This document shows, piece by piece, positions 25,855 through 34,852 of a stretch of DNA of 64,000 nucleotides. The stretch comes from F1-60-MAGs104 sp964355975 (GTDB lineage Bacteria > Planctomycetota > Phycisphaerae > Phycisphaerales > SM1A02), in NCBI GenBank assembly GCA_964355975.1, contig CAYHFW010000004.1:62001-126000 (forward strand), given 5' to 3'. Every line of letters begins with the position of its first letter. Within the stretch, counting starts at the first letter, position 1. Both the position numbers and the translations under genes were made by a program. The notes below the pieces were generated by a model. The model ran no database searches. It had not been told where the DNA came from and saw nothing but the letters and a program-made list of their open reading frames with translations.

Positions 25855-26892
25855 ATGTCTATTCGCGAATTCATGCGTCACAACTTTCGTCACTTCAATT
25901 CCGTCACGGCGGTTGAAGCATCCGAGGCATATGCCACGCACATTCGAGGTGGTGGATCGATGATGGTCACCCTCGCCGGAGCCATGAGCACCGCCGAACT
26001 CGGACTCTCGCTCGCTGAGATGATTCGCCGCGGATATGTGCACGCGATCTCATGCACGGGGGCAAATCTTGAAGAAGACGTTTACAACCTTGTCGCGCAC
26101 ACACACTACGAACGCATTCCACACTGGCGTCAACTCACGCCAGACGATGAACAGAAACTGCTCAATCGCCATCTGAACCGAGTGACTGACACATGCATCC
26201 CAGAAGAAGAAGCGATTCGTCGCATCGAGCGCGCAATTCTCGATGAGTGGACACGCGCTGACCGCGCGAACAAGCAGTACTTCCCTCACGAGTTTTTCTA
26301 CCGCATTCTGTTGTCTGGCGCGCTCAAGAAGTACTACGAGATCGATCCAAAGGACTCATGGCTGCTCGCGGCCGCAGAGCGCAACCTTCCAATGGTCGTT
26401 CCAGGATGGGAAGACTCGACGACTGGCAACATCTTTGCATCGCACTGCATCAATGGCAACATCAAGAATGTGCACACCGTGCGCACAGGGATCGAGTACA
26501 TGATGTCGCTCGCTGAGTGGTATTCGAAGACATCGCCCAAATCGAGCATCGGATTCTTTCAAGTCGGCGGTGGTATCGCAGGCGACTTTCCAATCTGCGT
26601 CGTACCGATGCTGCATCAAGATCTTGGTCGGCGCAAGATTCCGCTCTGGGGTTACTTCTGCCAAATCAGCGATTCGACGACCTCGTATGGTTCGTACTCG
26701 GGAGCGACCCCCAACGAGAAGATCACGTGGGGCAAACTTGGCAAGACGACTCCGCGTTTCATTGTCGAGAGCGATGCGACGATCGTTGCTCCGATGATGT
26801 TTCACTATGTCATGGACACGCTGCAATCAAAGTCGACTGCGAAGTCCCGCGCTCCCGCAAAGGCGCGTCGGACACTTGCTCGACGAAGTTGA
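25855..26892 (+). CDS. deoxyhypusine synthase-like protein
   Basis: 345 residues, close to eukaryotic and archaeal deoxyhypusine synthase. Family motifs visible: LAGAMSTAELG (N-terminal NAD region), CTGANLEEDVYN, VPGWEDSTTGN and NEKITWGKLGK, where Lys294 matches the lysine that carries the butylamine intermediate. Bacteria lack hypusinated eIF5A, so the bacterial enzyme may make homospermidine or modify another target; sequence alone does not decide. A basic Ala/Lys/Arg tail of about 20 residues ends the protein. GAGGAG stands 8 bases before ATG 25855. Its stop abuts the stop of the convergent asparaginase-like gene with no gap. Confidence 0.85.
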   Translation: MSIREFMRHNFRHFNSVTAVEASEAYATHIRGGGSMMVTLAGAMSTAELGLSLAEMIRRGYVHAISCTGANLEEDVYNLVAHTHYERIPHWRQLTPDDEQKLLNRHLNRVTDTCIPEEEAIRRIERAILDEWTRADRANKQYFPHEFFYRILLSGALKKYYEIDPKDSWLLAAAERNLPMVVPGWEDSTTGNIFASHCINGNIKNVHTVRTGIEYMMSLAEWYSKTSPKSSIGFFQVGGGIAGDFPICVVPMLHQDLGRRKIPLWGYFCQISDSTTSYGSYSGATPNEKITWGKLGKTTPRFIVESDATIVAPMMFHYVMDTLQSKSTAKSRAPAKARRTLARRS

Positions 26893-27414
26893 TCAGCGCT
26901 TCTGAGCGGCGACAAATGTGCCGTGCTGCGCATCCTTGGTCACGCCAGGAAACGCGAGCACCTGATTGTGCAGCACCGCGTAGACGCCCGCAGGGAGGAT
27001 CTGCACCGCCAGCAGTGCTTCGGTGAGGTTCTGCACTGCATCAGTGCGGCGCAACTCATAGGGGCGCATCGCACCTGTCAGCACCACTGGAATGCTGGGC
27101 GCATCGGACTGCTTCCAGCGTGCGGAGATGGCCTCTCCACTCACAGCGAGTCGGTCGGTGCCGTGCACGACGATGATGCCATCATGATCTGTCGCACCTG
27201 CCACCACCGCTTCGACGATCAACTGGTGATCGCTGACACTCATCTCGAGGCTGTCTTTATTCATCAATGCACGGCGCGAAATCGTGACTCCACGCGTTTC
27301 GAGCGACGCGAGCATGACATCAAGCACGCTGACATTGTTCGCTAGCACCCCTTGCAGTTCGCAGTAGGTCTTCTCGATGGTTCCGCCAGTTGAGATGATG
27401 AGCACTCGAAACAT
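26893..27414 (-). CDS. half-length asparaginase-like protein
   Basis: 173 residues covering only the N-terminal domain of type I/II L-asparaginases, which are about 330 residues. The active-site motifs are kept: ISTGGTIEK at the N-terminus (nucleophile threonine), VVHGTDRL (second threonine-aspartate pair) and LTGAMRPYELRRTDAVQN. The C-terminal domain, which completes the active-site pocket across the dimer, is missing with no trace of a frameshift remnant, so this appears to be a genuine short form. It follows the YyaL-like gene on the same strand. ATG 27414 is preferred over TTG 27420. Confidence 0.72.
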   Translation of the reverse strand: MFRVLIISTGGTIEKTYCELQGVLANNVSVLDVMLASLETRGVTISRRALMNKDSLEMSVSDHQLIVEAVVAGATDHDGIIVVHGTDRLAVSGEAISARWKQSDAPSIPVVLTGAMRPYELRRTDAVQNLTEALLAVQILPAGVYAVLHNQVLAFPGVTKDAQHGTFVAAQKR

Positions 27415-27420
27415 CACCAA

Positions 27421-27426
27421 AGCCTA
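27421..27426 (-). promoter_or_regulatory. TAGGCT box 6 bases before the asparaginase-like gene
   Basis: TAGGCT stands six bases before the minus-strand ATG at 27414. Its TAG is also the stop of the upstream gene, so the match is partly forced. Confidence 0.25.
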
Positions 27427-29286
27427 ATCGCTTTTCTCGAATGCGGATGGCACAAGCACCTGCGCCTGATTCAAGAGGGCGACCATTGCAGTCATCGCCA
27501 ACGGCTGATCCGAAACTGACTCTCCCACCGCTTCGAGAGTTCGTACGAGATCCGTGCGAAGCGACGCATCATCCGAGCGCCCCGCGAGCGCAATCATAAA
27601 CCGCACGACGCAAGTCGTGCCAGATGGCGTTGCCCCATCGTGCAGGTTTCGCGGACGGACAAACAACACGCTGTCATCCGCGCACGAGTCATGCCAGCGC
27701 CCACTCTCGTGGTCGAAGAACTCTCGCCGCGCCTCACCAAACAACACGGTCGCACGCTCCCACCATCGCTCATCTCCTGTGGCCGACGCGAGTTTCGCGC
27801 AGCCGTTCCCGAGCGATGCGAGATCTTCAAGGGCGGGAGAGGTTGAAGCGCGGCCTTGGTACCAGCAGCGTTGCCATCCTGTTGCAGTGTGCAGATTTTC
27901 AAAGACCCATTCGGCTGCAGTCGACGCGCGCGCGATCCACTTTGGGTTGTTGAGAGCAGAGCCCGCATGCGCGAAGGCTTCGATCATCAGCCCATTCCAT
28001 CCAAGCAATGCCTTCTCGTCACGCATCGGCTGGTTGCGTCTGTTGCGGCTCTCATGCAGCACTCGCAGCGCGGCGCAAGTCTCTGGGTTGAGAGCATCCT
28101 GCGGCGATCGCATCTGAAGCACCCAACTCGCCGGCTCGTCGCTCTGATGCGGATCGCTGAAGTTCGCAGCGCCGTCGAGCCCCGTCGCGCGCATGAACTC
28201 TTCGATCTGTTCGCGCGACAACCCCGCTTGTTCGAGCGTCGTGGCGACCTGTGATGCATTCCAGACATGCCCCGCTCCCTCGCGGTGATCGACATCCGCA
28301 TCAAGCGCGCAGTAAAACCCGCCATGAGGCAGCGACAATTCTCGGTCAACGAACTCGAGCGTCCGCTGACAGATCTGCGATAGATACGCGTCGCCACTCG
28401 CAGCAGCGCACTGCGCGTAGAGCGGCACTAAAAGCGCATTGTCGTAGAGCATCTTCTCGAAGTGAGGAACGTTCCACGCCGCATCCACCGAGTATCTATG
28501 AAACCCGCCCGCAACCTGGTCGAAGAGACCACCGAGTGCCATCTTCGTGAGCGTTGTATGCACGATGGCCTTCCCTGCACTTCCACCCGCCTCGCGCACG
28601 AGCGAGAGATACGAGGGCTGCGGAAACTTCGGAGCACTGCCAAACCCGCCGTGATCCGCATCGAAGAGACGCATGAGTGAAGCCGCTGCGCGCTCAGCGC
28701 AACCGAGTCGAATCTTTTTCGGCGGATGATCGACCGCAACGGCGCCGCTGACCGCGTGCGCGATGCGCCGCGATTGCTCGATGAGTGCTGGTCTTCGACT
28801 CTTCCACGCCTCTGAAAGCCCATCGAGCAACTGAGTAAAACTCGCCCGTCCCCATGCAGGTTCTGGCGGAAAGTAGGTGCCGACGAAGAATGGAAATCCA
28901 CTCTGGGGATCGAGAAACGCGCTCAGCGGCCACCCCCCACTCGCACGACCCTCAGAGGCCTGCGTGTAGATCTGGCAGGCCGACATAAATGCATCGTCGA
29001 CATCGGGGCGCTGTTCACGATCGACCTTGATCGCGATGAAAGATTCGTTCAATCGAGCCGCACACTCTTGGTTGGCGAAACTCTCACGCTCCATGACGTG
29101 GCACCAGTGACACGTTGCGTAGCCGATCGAAACAAATATTGGCAGGTCGCGCGCACGCGCCTCAGCGAATGCCTCGGCACACCAAGGCCACCACGCAACT
29201 GGATTGCTCGCATGCTGCAACAGATAGGGACTCTGCGTGACCGCGAGGCGGTGGCCACCGCTGCGCCCGATTTCGAACGAATTCAC
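27424..29286 (-). CDS. YyaL-type thioredoxin-domain protein (DUF255)
   Basis: 620 residues. An N-terminal thioredoxin-like domain carries the family hallmark SPYLLQHASNPVAWWPW followed by ATCHWCHVMERESF with the C59-x-x-C62 pair. The rest resembles an (alpha/alpha)6 barrel of the N-acylglucosamine epimerase/glycosidase type (GGFHRYSVDAAWNVPHFEKM, GGFYCALDAD). The biochemical role of this widespread family is unsettled. The frame is open far upstream, but that region overlaps the divergent gene at 29359; GTG 29286 is the first start consistent with family length. The asparaginase-like gene follows directly. Confidence 0.85.
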   Translation of the reverse strand: MNSFEIGRSGGHRLAVTQSPYLLQHASNPVAWWPWCAEAFAEARARDLPIFVSIGYATCHWCHVMERESFANQECAARLNESFIAIKVDREQRPDVDDAFMSACQIYTQASEGRASGGWPLSAFLDPQSGFPFFVGTYFPPEPAWGRASFTQLLDGLSEAWKSRRPALIEQSRRIAHAVSGAVAVDHPPKKIRLGCAERAAASLMRLFDADHGGFGSAPKFPQPSYLSLVREAGGSAGKAIVHTTLTKMALGGLFDQVAGGFHRYSVDAAWNVPHFEKMLYDNALLVPLYAQCAAASGDAYLSQICQRTLEFVDRELSLPHGGFYCALDADVDHREGAGHVWNASQVATTLEQAGLSREQIEEFMRATGLDGAANFSDPHQSDEPASWVLQMRSPQDALNPETCAALRVLHESRNRRNQPMRDEKALLGWNGLMIEAFAHAGSALNNPKWIARASTAAEWVFENLHTATGWQRCWYQGRASTSPALEDLASLGNGCAKLASATGDERWWERATVLFGEARREFFDHESGRWHDSCADDSVLFVRPRNLHDGATPSGTTCVVRFMIALAGRSDDASLRTDLVRTLEAVGESVSDQPLAMTAMVALLNQAQVLVPSAFEKSD

Positions 29287-29343
29287 AGTGGGAATCCGCG
29301 CGGGCGCGAGGGAAACAGCAAGTGAGAGTGGCTCATCCGCCGA

Positions 29344-29349
29344 TACTGT
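29344..29349 (+). promoter_or_regulatory. TACTGT box 9 bases before a membrane protein gene
   Basis: TACTGT lies nine bases before ATG 29359 in a short divergent intergenic region. A possible -10 element giving a very short or no leader. Confidence 0.3.
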
Positions 29350-29358
29350 AACGAACCT

Positions 29359-30174
29359 ATGACGACGCTCGTCCTCTCGCTTTTTTCGACGCTTGGATTC
29401 TTCCTCATTGTCGCGGGCGTTCACCTGCTTGGGCTCGTTGCCGCATTCACGGGCGGCGTCTTGGGATGGTGCCTCGGCGGATTTCTGCATGACTCACTCG
29501 TGCCAGAGTGGTCGCCCACGCTCTGCGCCGCAACTGCCTGCGTGATCGGCGCGGCGCTCGCAGCACTTTTCATTCGCCCCGCAGTCGCGCTTGGTTTCGG
29601 TGTTGCAGGAACGCTCATCGGGCTTCTCCTGGGTGCCGTGCTCGTCGAACGGGGCATCGCACCAACGGCGCCGCTCGAGACAGCGACACCTGCACTCACC
29701 ACAGAGCGCGAACCACCCCCTGCTGCATCCCTTCGTGCCGCGCGCAGCGGACTTGCGCAATCGATTCTCGCCATCGTCGATGATGCGCTGCCCACCGCTG
29801 AGCCGACGGCGCAAATCGCTCGCCTCGCAGGTGCGGGCACACGCATTGCGACCCTTGTGAAATCACGTTGGTCGATCGTGCCCCAAGCGACGCAGACATT
29901 TCTGCTCGCAATGACAGCTGGCGGCGCGATCATTGGACTCGGCATCGGAGTGCTCTTCTCGCGCTGGGCGCTCGCGGGCGCTTCCTCAGCGCTTGGATCA
30001 TTGCTGCTCTTGGGATGTGGGATGCCAGTCCTCGAGTCGTTGGTGCCGCAGTTTCGCTGCCCAGAGTCTGCCGCCGCGTGGCTCTTTCTTGGCGCTGCAA
30101 CAACACTCGCGGGATGGGCCTTTCAGATGCGGCGCGTGCAGGCGCGCAAAGAATCTGACAAGGCTGCCGAGTAA
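29359..30174 (+). CDS. multi-pass membrane protein of unknown function
   Basis: 271 residues. Roughly six hydrophobic segments: three or four in the first 100 residues (LGFFLIVAGVHLLGLVAAFT and following Gly-rich ones) and the others in the last 90, separated by a hydrophilic Ala/Glu/Pro stretch (about residues 105-165). Gly-rich helices (GVAGTLIGLLLGAVL) suggest tight packing. No family was recognised. The context is a divergent partner of the YyaL-like gene and upstream of lysA, which does not define a function. Confidence 0.7.
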   Translation: MTTLVLSLFSTLGFFLIVAGVHLLGLVAAFTGGVLGWCLGGFLHDSLVPEWSPTLCAATACVIGAALAALFIRPAVALGFGVAGTLIGLLLGAVLVERGIAPTAPLETATPALTTEREPPPAASLRAARSGLAQSILAIVDDALPTAEPTAQIARLAGAGTRIATLVKSRWSIVPQATQTFLLAMTAGGAIIGLGIGVLFSRWALAGASSALGSLLLLGCGMPVLESLVPQFRCPESAAAWLFLGAATTLAGWAFQMRRVQARKESDKAAE

Positions 30175-30229
30175 CTCGCGCGCACTATCCTGCCCCACGT
30201 GATGAGAACACCGACGATGGATTTGTTAG

Positions 30230-31525
30230 ATGGATGATTTTCGCTACCACGATGGCGCGCTTTTCTGTGAGCAGATATCGGCAAGCGATATCGCTCAGCG
30301 CGCTGGCACACCGTGCTATGTCTATTCGGCCGCGACATTGCGCCAGCATTTCACACGCCTGAGGGATGCATTTGCGCCGCTGAATCCGCTGATTTGCTAC
30401 TCAGTCAAGTGTTGTTCAAACATCGCGATCTTGCGTCTCTTGACAGAGCTTGGTGCAGGAATGGACGTTGTTTCTGGAGGTGAAATCTTTCGCGCATGCC
30501 GCGCTGGATGCGATCCCAAGAACTTTGTCTACGCGGGCGTTGGCAAGTCAGAGGCTGAGATTCGCCTCGCACTCGAAACTGGCATCGGATTGTTCAATAT
30601 CGAAAGTGAGATGGAGTTTGAGAATGTTTCGCGCATTGCAGGTGCGATGAAGATTCGCACGCGGGCGGCACTGCGCGTCAATCCCGATGTCGATCCAAAG
30701 ACCCATCGATACACCACAACGGGAAAGCGCGAGAGCAAGTTCGGTGTTGATCTCGAACGGGCGGTGGACTTCTTTCGCGCCTATGGCAACGATCCATTCG
30801 TTGAACTCTCCGGCATCCACTTGCACATTGGATCGCCCGTCTACACGACTGGCCCCTACATCGAGAGCGTGCAGAAGGCACTCACGTTGATGGATCAACT
30901 CGCGAACGAAGGATTTCAGATCGACACGCTTGATCTAGGCGGCGGATTTGGCGCCGATTACGAGAGCGATCAATCGCCCCTCGCAGCCGAGTACGCCGCT
31001 GCGATCGTGCCTGTTCTGCAAGAGCGCGTTGCACGTGGGCTCAAGGTCATTCTTGAGCCAGGCAGAACGATTGCCGCGAATGCCGGCATCTTGTTGACGC
31101 GCGTTGAATACATCAAGAAGTCTGGCGATCGCAATTTCGTCATCTGTGACGCAGGCATGAACACGCTCTTGCGCCCGAGTCATTACGGCGCGTTTCACTT
31201 CGTCTGGCCGGTGCAGCCTGGAGTGGCGTTGACTCCCGCGCGCCGCGCGCGCGAACTCGTATTGCCTGGGCTTGAACGAACTGAAGTGGTCGGTCCGCTC
31301 TGCGAAACGGGCGATTTTCTCGCAGAAGACCGCATGCTGCCGCCCCTGCAACGCGGCGATCTCGTCGCGATCTTCACTGCTGGCGCATACGGCATGGCCA
31401 TGGCGAGTCGCTACAACAGTCATCCACTGCCCACTGAAGTGCTCGTCGACGGCAGCACGATGCGTGTCATCCGTAGGCGAGAGCAGTACGAAGACCTTGT
31501 CGTGCATGAAGGCGACTCGAACTAA
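30230..31525 (+). CDS. lysA: diaminopimelate decarboxylase
   Basis: PLP enzyme of the last step of lysine synthesis (meso-diaminopimelate to lysine plus CO2). 431 residues, the usual length. PLP lysine is K60 in ICYSVKCCSN. The glycine-rich phosphate site is LDLGGGFGADYES. HIGSPVY and EPGRTIAANAG are conserved TIM-barrel motifs, and GPLCETGDFLAEDR holds the catalytic cysteine of the neighbouring subunit. ATG 30230 matches the family start and has no strong Shine-Dalgarno site. A TATCCT at 30186 may be a -10 box. It is followed after 14 bases by an SRPBCC gene. Confidence 0.95.
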   Translation: MDDFRYHDGALFCEQISASDIAQRAGTPCYVYSAATLRQHFTRLRDAFAPLNPLICYSVKCCSNIAILRLLTELGAGMDVVSGGEIFRACRAGCDPKNFVYAGVGKSEAEIRLALETGIGLFNIESEMEFENVSRIAGAMKIRTRAALRVNPDVDPKTHRYTTTGKRESKFGVDLERAVDFFRAYGNDPFVELSGIHLHIGSPVYTTGPYIESVQKALTLMDQLANEGFQIDTLDLGGGFGADYESDQSPLAAEYAAAIVPVLQERVARGLKVILEPGRTIAANAGILLTRVEYIKKSGDRNFVICDAGMNTLLRPSHYGAFHFVWPVQPGVALTPARRARELVLPGLERTEVVGPLCETGDFLAEDRMLPPLQRGDLVAIFTAGAYGMAMASRYNSHPLPTEVLVDGSTMRVIRRREQYEDLVVHEGDSN

Positions 31526-31539
31526 ACTCGATACTTCCA

Positions 31540-32001
31540 ATGGTCATCCGCGACGAACAAGGTGTATGGACAATTCTGCGCGAGACAATCGCTGCGCATC
31601 CAGAAGAGATTTTTGCTGCGCTCACGAGCGAGGCGGGATTGATTCGGTGGTTTCCTGTCGCGGCGAAGGTTGACCTTCGCGCAGGAGGCTCAGTCGTGCT
31701 GGGATGGGACCGCAAGTTCAAGCGAACATTGACGATTGGAATCGAAGAGTTTGACGCGGGTGGCCGCGTCACGTGGCATTGGCCCTCGCGCGTCGATGAC
31801 AAGTTCGTGCGCATCGAGTGGACTGTGCATCCTTCCGTCGAGGCTGGCAGCGAAGTGGTGCTCAGGATGGGTCCTGTCGGAACTGATCCTGAGTCGCTCA
31901 TGGCCATGGCAGAGGACGGAGAGAGCTGGCGTTGGTACATGTGCAACCTTCGAACTGTGTTCGAAGCCTCTGTCGACATGCGCACTGTTCGCCCGCTCTG
32001 A
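31540..32001 (+). CDS. SRPBCC/AHSA1-domain protein
   Basis: 153 residues with the pattern of activator-of-Hsp90/START-like proteins: a hydrophobic N-terminal strand (VWTILRETIAAHPEEIFAAL), then SEAGLIRWFP, GGSVVLGWD and a C-terminal helix beginning WRWYMCNLRTVFEA. Such domains form a helix-grip cavity for lipids or other hydrophobic ligands. The ligand is unknown. It starts 14 bases after lysA and may be co-transcribed; a TAAACT (31523-31528) overlaps the lysA stop. A 237-base gap with no recognisable gene follows. Confidence 0.72.
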   Translation: MVIRDEQGVWTILRETIAAHPEEIFAALTSEAGLIRWFPVAAKVDLRAGGSVVLGWDRKFKRTLTIGIEEFDAGGRVTWHWPSRVDDKFVRIEWTVHPSVEAGSEVVLRMGPVGTDPESLMAMAEDGESWRWYMCNLRTVFEASVDMRTVRPL

Positions 32002-32238
32002 ACAGCCGCTGAATTTGCGGCGCCTCGGCGTGATTCATCTCGCTGTTTCTTGCTCTCTCTCGTCCACTCTTGCGTCCGCGCGGCGGAATCTTCGCTCGCG
32101 GCGAGTTCTCGAGACGAGCAAGTCTGCGCAGCTCGGCGAGAGTTGTTTGAGCCCCGAGTGAAGATTCCGTCGCGATCACGCTTGCTTGCTCTCTGAGCGG
32201 ATGCGCTTGCTGTCTGCCTGTCTGCCTGAGCACCCCGT

Positions 32239-32802
32239 TCAAGTGAACGCGAGCGCGGGATAGAAATGCAGCGCGACCGCACTGCTGAGTATGACCGGCG
32301 GCCACGCCCACGCCCCAGCGGCGAGGTCGTCGAGCACGATTCCCCATCCATGTGGCTGCGATTGCAGGTCTGAAACATATCCAGGCTTCCAGACATCGAA
32401 GAGCCGAAAGAAAAAGAATCCGGTCGCACAGACGATCGCCGTGCGGATGAGCGCATGATCATCTCCACCGATGACCATCCACCAAGGCACAGCGAGCAGC
32501 GTGACCGCGCAACCAGCCGTTTCATCTGCAACAACGCTCGAGGGATCCTTCGCACCGAAACACTCTTCGGCGACCGCTCCGAATCGAACGCACGCGATCG
32601 TTCCAAAGACTGCGACAAGCGCAAGCGTTGCGACGACAACCCACCAGGGTGCGCCACTCCAGACGATGAGCAAGACGAGCGCGACTGGCGGCAGCGAGCC
32701 CCATGAACCCGATGCTGGACGCAACAATCCGAGCCCACCCACCGTGACGGCCAAGAGTGCACCCAGCGGCATCCCCTTTGCCCGCCGACTTCCACTGCTC
32801 AT
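32239..32802 (-). CDS. pgpA: phosphatidylglycerophosphatase A
   Basis: Dephosphorylates phosphatidylglycerol phosphate in the inner membrane. 187 residues with several membrane helices. Family motifs: ASGSWGSLPP near the N-terminus, AKDPSSVVADETAG and FFRLFDVWKP in the middle, and HGWGIVLDDLAAGAWA near the end, carrying the conserved acidic residues. ATG 32802 overlaps the pgsA stop by 4 bases (ATGA) and has GGAAGAG before it. With pgsA it encodes two consecutive steps of phosphatidylglycerol synthesis. Confidence 0.9.
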   Translation of the reverse strand: MSSGSRRAKGMPLGALLAVTVGGLGLLRPASGSWGSLPPVALVLLIVWSGAPWWVVVATLALVAVFGTIACVRFGAVAEECFGAKDPSSVVADETAGCAVTLLAVPWWMVIGGDDHALIRTAIVCATGFFFFRLFDVWKPGYVSDLQSQPHGWGIVLDDLAAGAWAWPPVILSSAVALHFYPALAFT

Positions 32803-33416
32803 GAGGAACTCTTCCCAACGCCTGCACGCATCGCGGCCACAGCTCGCATCAGTGCGGGGATCCCGCTCAATACCGTCACGATCACCATCGCCCAAACCAT
32901 GATTGCCGCGAATGTGTTGAAGTCGGGCGAGGTGCGCCGCGATTCAATCGCGGCATTCCCGAAGCAGACCGGAACCGCCACGCATTGCACGAGCATCTTG
33001 AGCTTGCCAGCCCAGTCTGCGCCGAATGCCGTGCCTGATGATTCGATCACCGCGCGCACGCTCGTGACGAGCACTTCGCGGGCGATCACAACGACGACCA
33101 TCCACGGCAGAACCCCGCTGTTTGCTGAGAGTGGAGGTGCAACAAGAAAGACCAACCCTCCGATGACCAAGACTTTGTCGACCACTGGGTCGAGCACCCG
33201 TCCGAAGGGCGAAACGGTCTTCCAACGACGCGCCAAGTAACCATCGAGCACGTCAGAGAGCGCCGCGATGATGAAGATCCACACCGCAAGCCAAGCGCGG
33301 GACGGGTCTTCGCCCGGTGCGCATGTGACGCCAGAAATCACGACAAAGAAGACCACGGCCAACACCAAGCGTCCAACCGTGATTGCATTTGGAAGTGACC
33401 GTTGAATTCGGTTCAT
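32799..33416 (-). CDS. pgsA: CDP-diacylglycerol-glycerol-3-phosphate phosphatidyltransferase
   Basis: Makes phosphatidylglycerol phosphate from CDP-diacylglycerol and glycerol-3-phosphate. 205 residues. The CDP-alcohol phosphotransferase signature D-x2-D-G-x2-A-R-x8-G-x3-D-x3-D is complete in SDVLDGYLARRW and FGRVLDPVVDK. About five membrane helices follow. A basic N-terminus (MNRIQRSLPNAITVGRL) is typical. It is the first gene of a two-gene operon with pgpA, and is divergent from nuoJ with a 122-base region between. TACGAT lies 9 bases before its ATG. Confidence 0.92.
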   Translation of the reverse strand: MNRIQRSLPNAITVGRLVLAVVFFVVISGVTCAPGEDPSRAWLAVWIFIIAALSDVLDGYLARRWKTVSPFGRVLDPVVDKVLVIGGLVFLVAPPLSANSGVLPWMVVVVIAREVLVTSVRAVIESSGTAFGADWAGKLKMLVQCVAVPVCFGNAAIESRRTSPDFNTFAAIMVWAMVIVTVLSGIPALMRAVAAMRAGVGKSSS

Positions 33417-33538
33417 CAGCGGGTAATCGTACGCAAACTACATGGGTCGTTGCAGCCATTTCGATTCGCCATTATCTTCCCCACTCGCCCGCACACGGAT
33501 GTGTCGGGATTCGCGTCGACTCGAGAACTCTGCCGCAA

Positions 33539-34504
33539 ATGGTGCCGATACTTTTTTACGCCGCATGTGCGGTCGCTTCTGCAGGACTCCTGCTGCTCCT
33601 CATGGCTCGTGGTGGCAATGCCGACCACGAAAGTCAGAGTCGCGCCATGCGCGCTGCGGCGACAGTGCTTGGGTTGGCGGGAATTGCTTGGATTCTCGTG
33701 CTCATTGTTCGCACGATTCCAGTCGAGAATGATTTGCTCGGCCAAGTCGGCCTGATGATTCTGTGCGCGTTCATTTCAATCGCCAGTGCTGTTCGGGTGA
33801 TCACACATCACCGTCCTGTGTTTTGCGCGCTTTACTTTGTGCTCGTGGTCGTGAGTGGCGCAGCGATGTACGTGCTGCTTTCTGCCGAATTCGTCGCATT
33901 TGCGCTCATCATCGTCTACGCAGGCGCGATCCTGATCACGTATCTGTTTGTGCTCATGCTCGCGCAGCAATCGCCGGCAGATACCAAAGGGGCGGATGCG
34001 GTTGACTATGACCGCGTTGCCCGCGAACCCGCGAGTGCGGTGCTTGCAGGATTCGTGCTCGTTGCCGTGCTTGGCGGATCGATCTTTGGCGGCACGACAT
34101 CTCCCGCTCAAGCCACGGCCGATCAGGCTGCGGCCATCCGCAGTGGCTGGACCGATCTCGCGCGCATGCCCCGCTTTCTCACCGAACAAGCGCGCCGAGT
34201 CGACGCATCGGTGAGTGCTGTCGTTCCGCAAGCTGACGGCCACATGCTCACTGTGCAGCCTGATTTCTCGGCAACCGTGCGCGTTGCGCATCTCGACGGC
34301 AGCGCTACTTCGACGATCACACTGCCGGCCTCGCTCCTTCCAGACAACACGAGCCGCGTTGGCATGGCGCTCGTGACACAGTTTCCTGTGAGCCTCGAAC
34401 TCGCAGGAGTCATCCTGTTGATGGCGATGCTCGGTGCAGTCGTACTGGCCCGACGACAAGCCGAGGCGATCACGCACGATGCACCGCGGGAGCACAACTC
34501 ATGA
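33539..34504 (+). CDS. nuoJ: NADH-quinone oxidoreductase subunit J, extended
   Basis: Membrane subunit of complex I. 321 residues, longer than the usual 165-200. The first four helices are typical, including YVLLSAEFVAFALIIVYAGA, the pi-bulge helix of NuoJ. After the fourth helix comes an extra helix, VLAGFVLVAVLGGSIFGG, then a hydrophilic stretch of about 100 residues before the last helix (LELAGVILLMAMLGAVVLA). ATG 33539 fits the family N-terminus (an earlier frame from 33383 overlaps the pgsA start). First gene of nuoJKLMN; nuoK overlaps by 4 bases. Confidence 0.88.
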   Translation: MVPILFYAACAVASAGLLLLLMARGGNADHESQSRAMRAAATVLGLAGIAWILVLIVRTIPVENDLLGQVGLMILCAFISIASAVRVITHHRPVFCALYFVLVVVSGAAMYVLLSAEFVAFALIIVYAGAILITYLFVLMLAQQSPADTKGADAVDYDRVAREPASAVLAGFVLVAVLGGSIFGGTTSPAQATADQAAAIRSGWTDLARMPRFLTEQARRVDASVSAVVPQADGHMLTVQPDFSATVRVAHLDGSATSTITLPASLLPDNTSRVGMALVTQFPVSLELAGVILLMAMLGAVVLARRQAEAITHDAPREHNS

Positions 34505-34845
34505 GTGACACACTTTCGAGCGCATTCACGATCATTGCGCCTGCGCAGATTTCGATCGCGCTCGCAATCAGTGCAGTGCTCTTTGGACTTGGACTCATTG
34601 GGTTCCTCTGCCGCCGAAACATGATCATTATGTTTCTCTGCACTGAACTGATGTTTCAAGGGGCGGCGCTCGCGATGATTTCGTTCGCGCGCATGCGCAT
34701 GGATGTTTCAGGGCAGGTCTTTGTCATTTTCATCCTGACGGTCGCTGCTGCCGAAGCGGCGCTTGCCCTGGGACTCGTCGTGCTGCTCTATCGCCGACGC
34801 GAAACGTTGAACAGCGAAGTCTGGTCTGAACTGGGTGAGTCATAG
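34501..34845 (+). CDS. nuoK: NADH-quinone oxidoreductase subunit K
   Basis: 114 residues, three membrane helices. ISIALAISAVLFGLGLIGFL, MIIMFLCTELMFQGAALAMI (with the conserved glutamate) and FVIFILTVAAAEAALALGLV (second conserved glutamate) are diagnostic for NuoK, part of the proton-translocating arm. Its ATG overlaps the nuoJ stop (ATGA), and nuoL begins 7 bases after its stop. Confidence 0.93.
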   Translation: MSDTLSSAFTIIAPAQISIALAISAVLFGLGLIGFLCRRNMIIMFLCTELMFQGAALAMISFARMRMDVSGQVFVIFILTVAAAEAALALGLVVLLYRRRETLNSEVWSELGES

Positions 34846-34852
34846 GCGAATC

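Noticed and set aside
21892..29350. GATACTGTA occurring twice (21892-21900 and 29342-29350)
   Set aside because: The first copy is inside the coding end of the FlgI-like gene, 79 bases from smc, so a shared regulatory role is not supported; only the second fits a -10 position.
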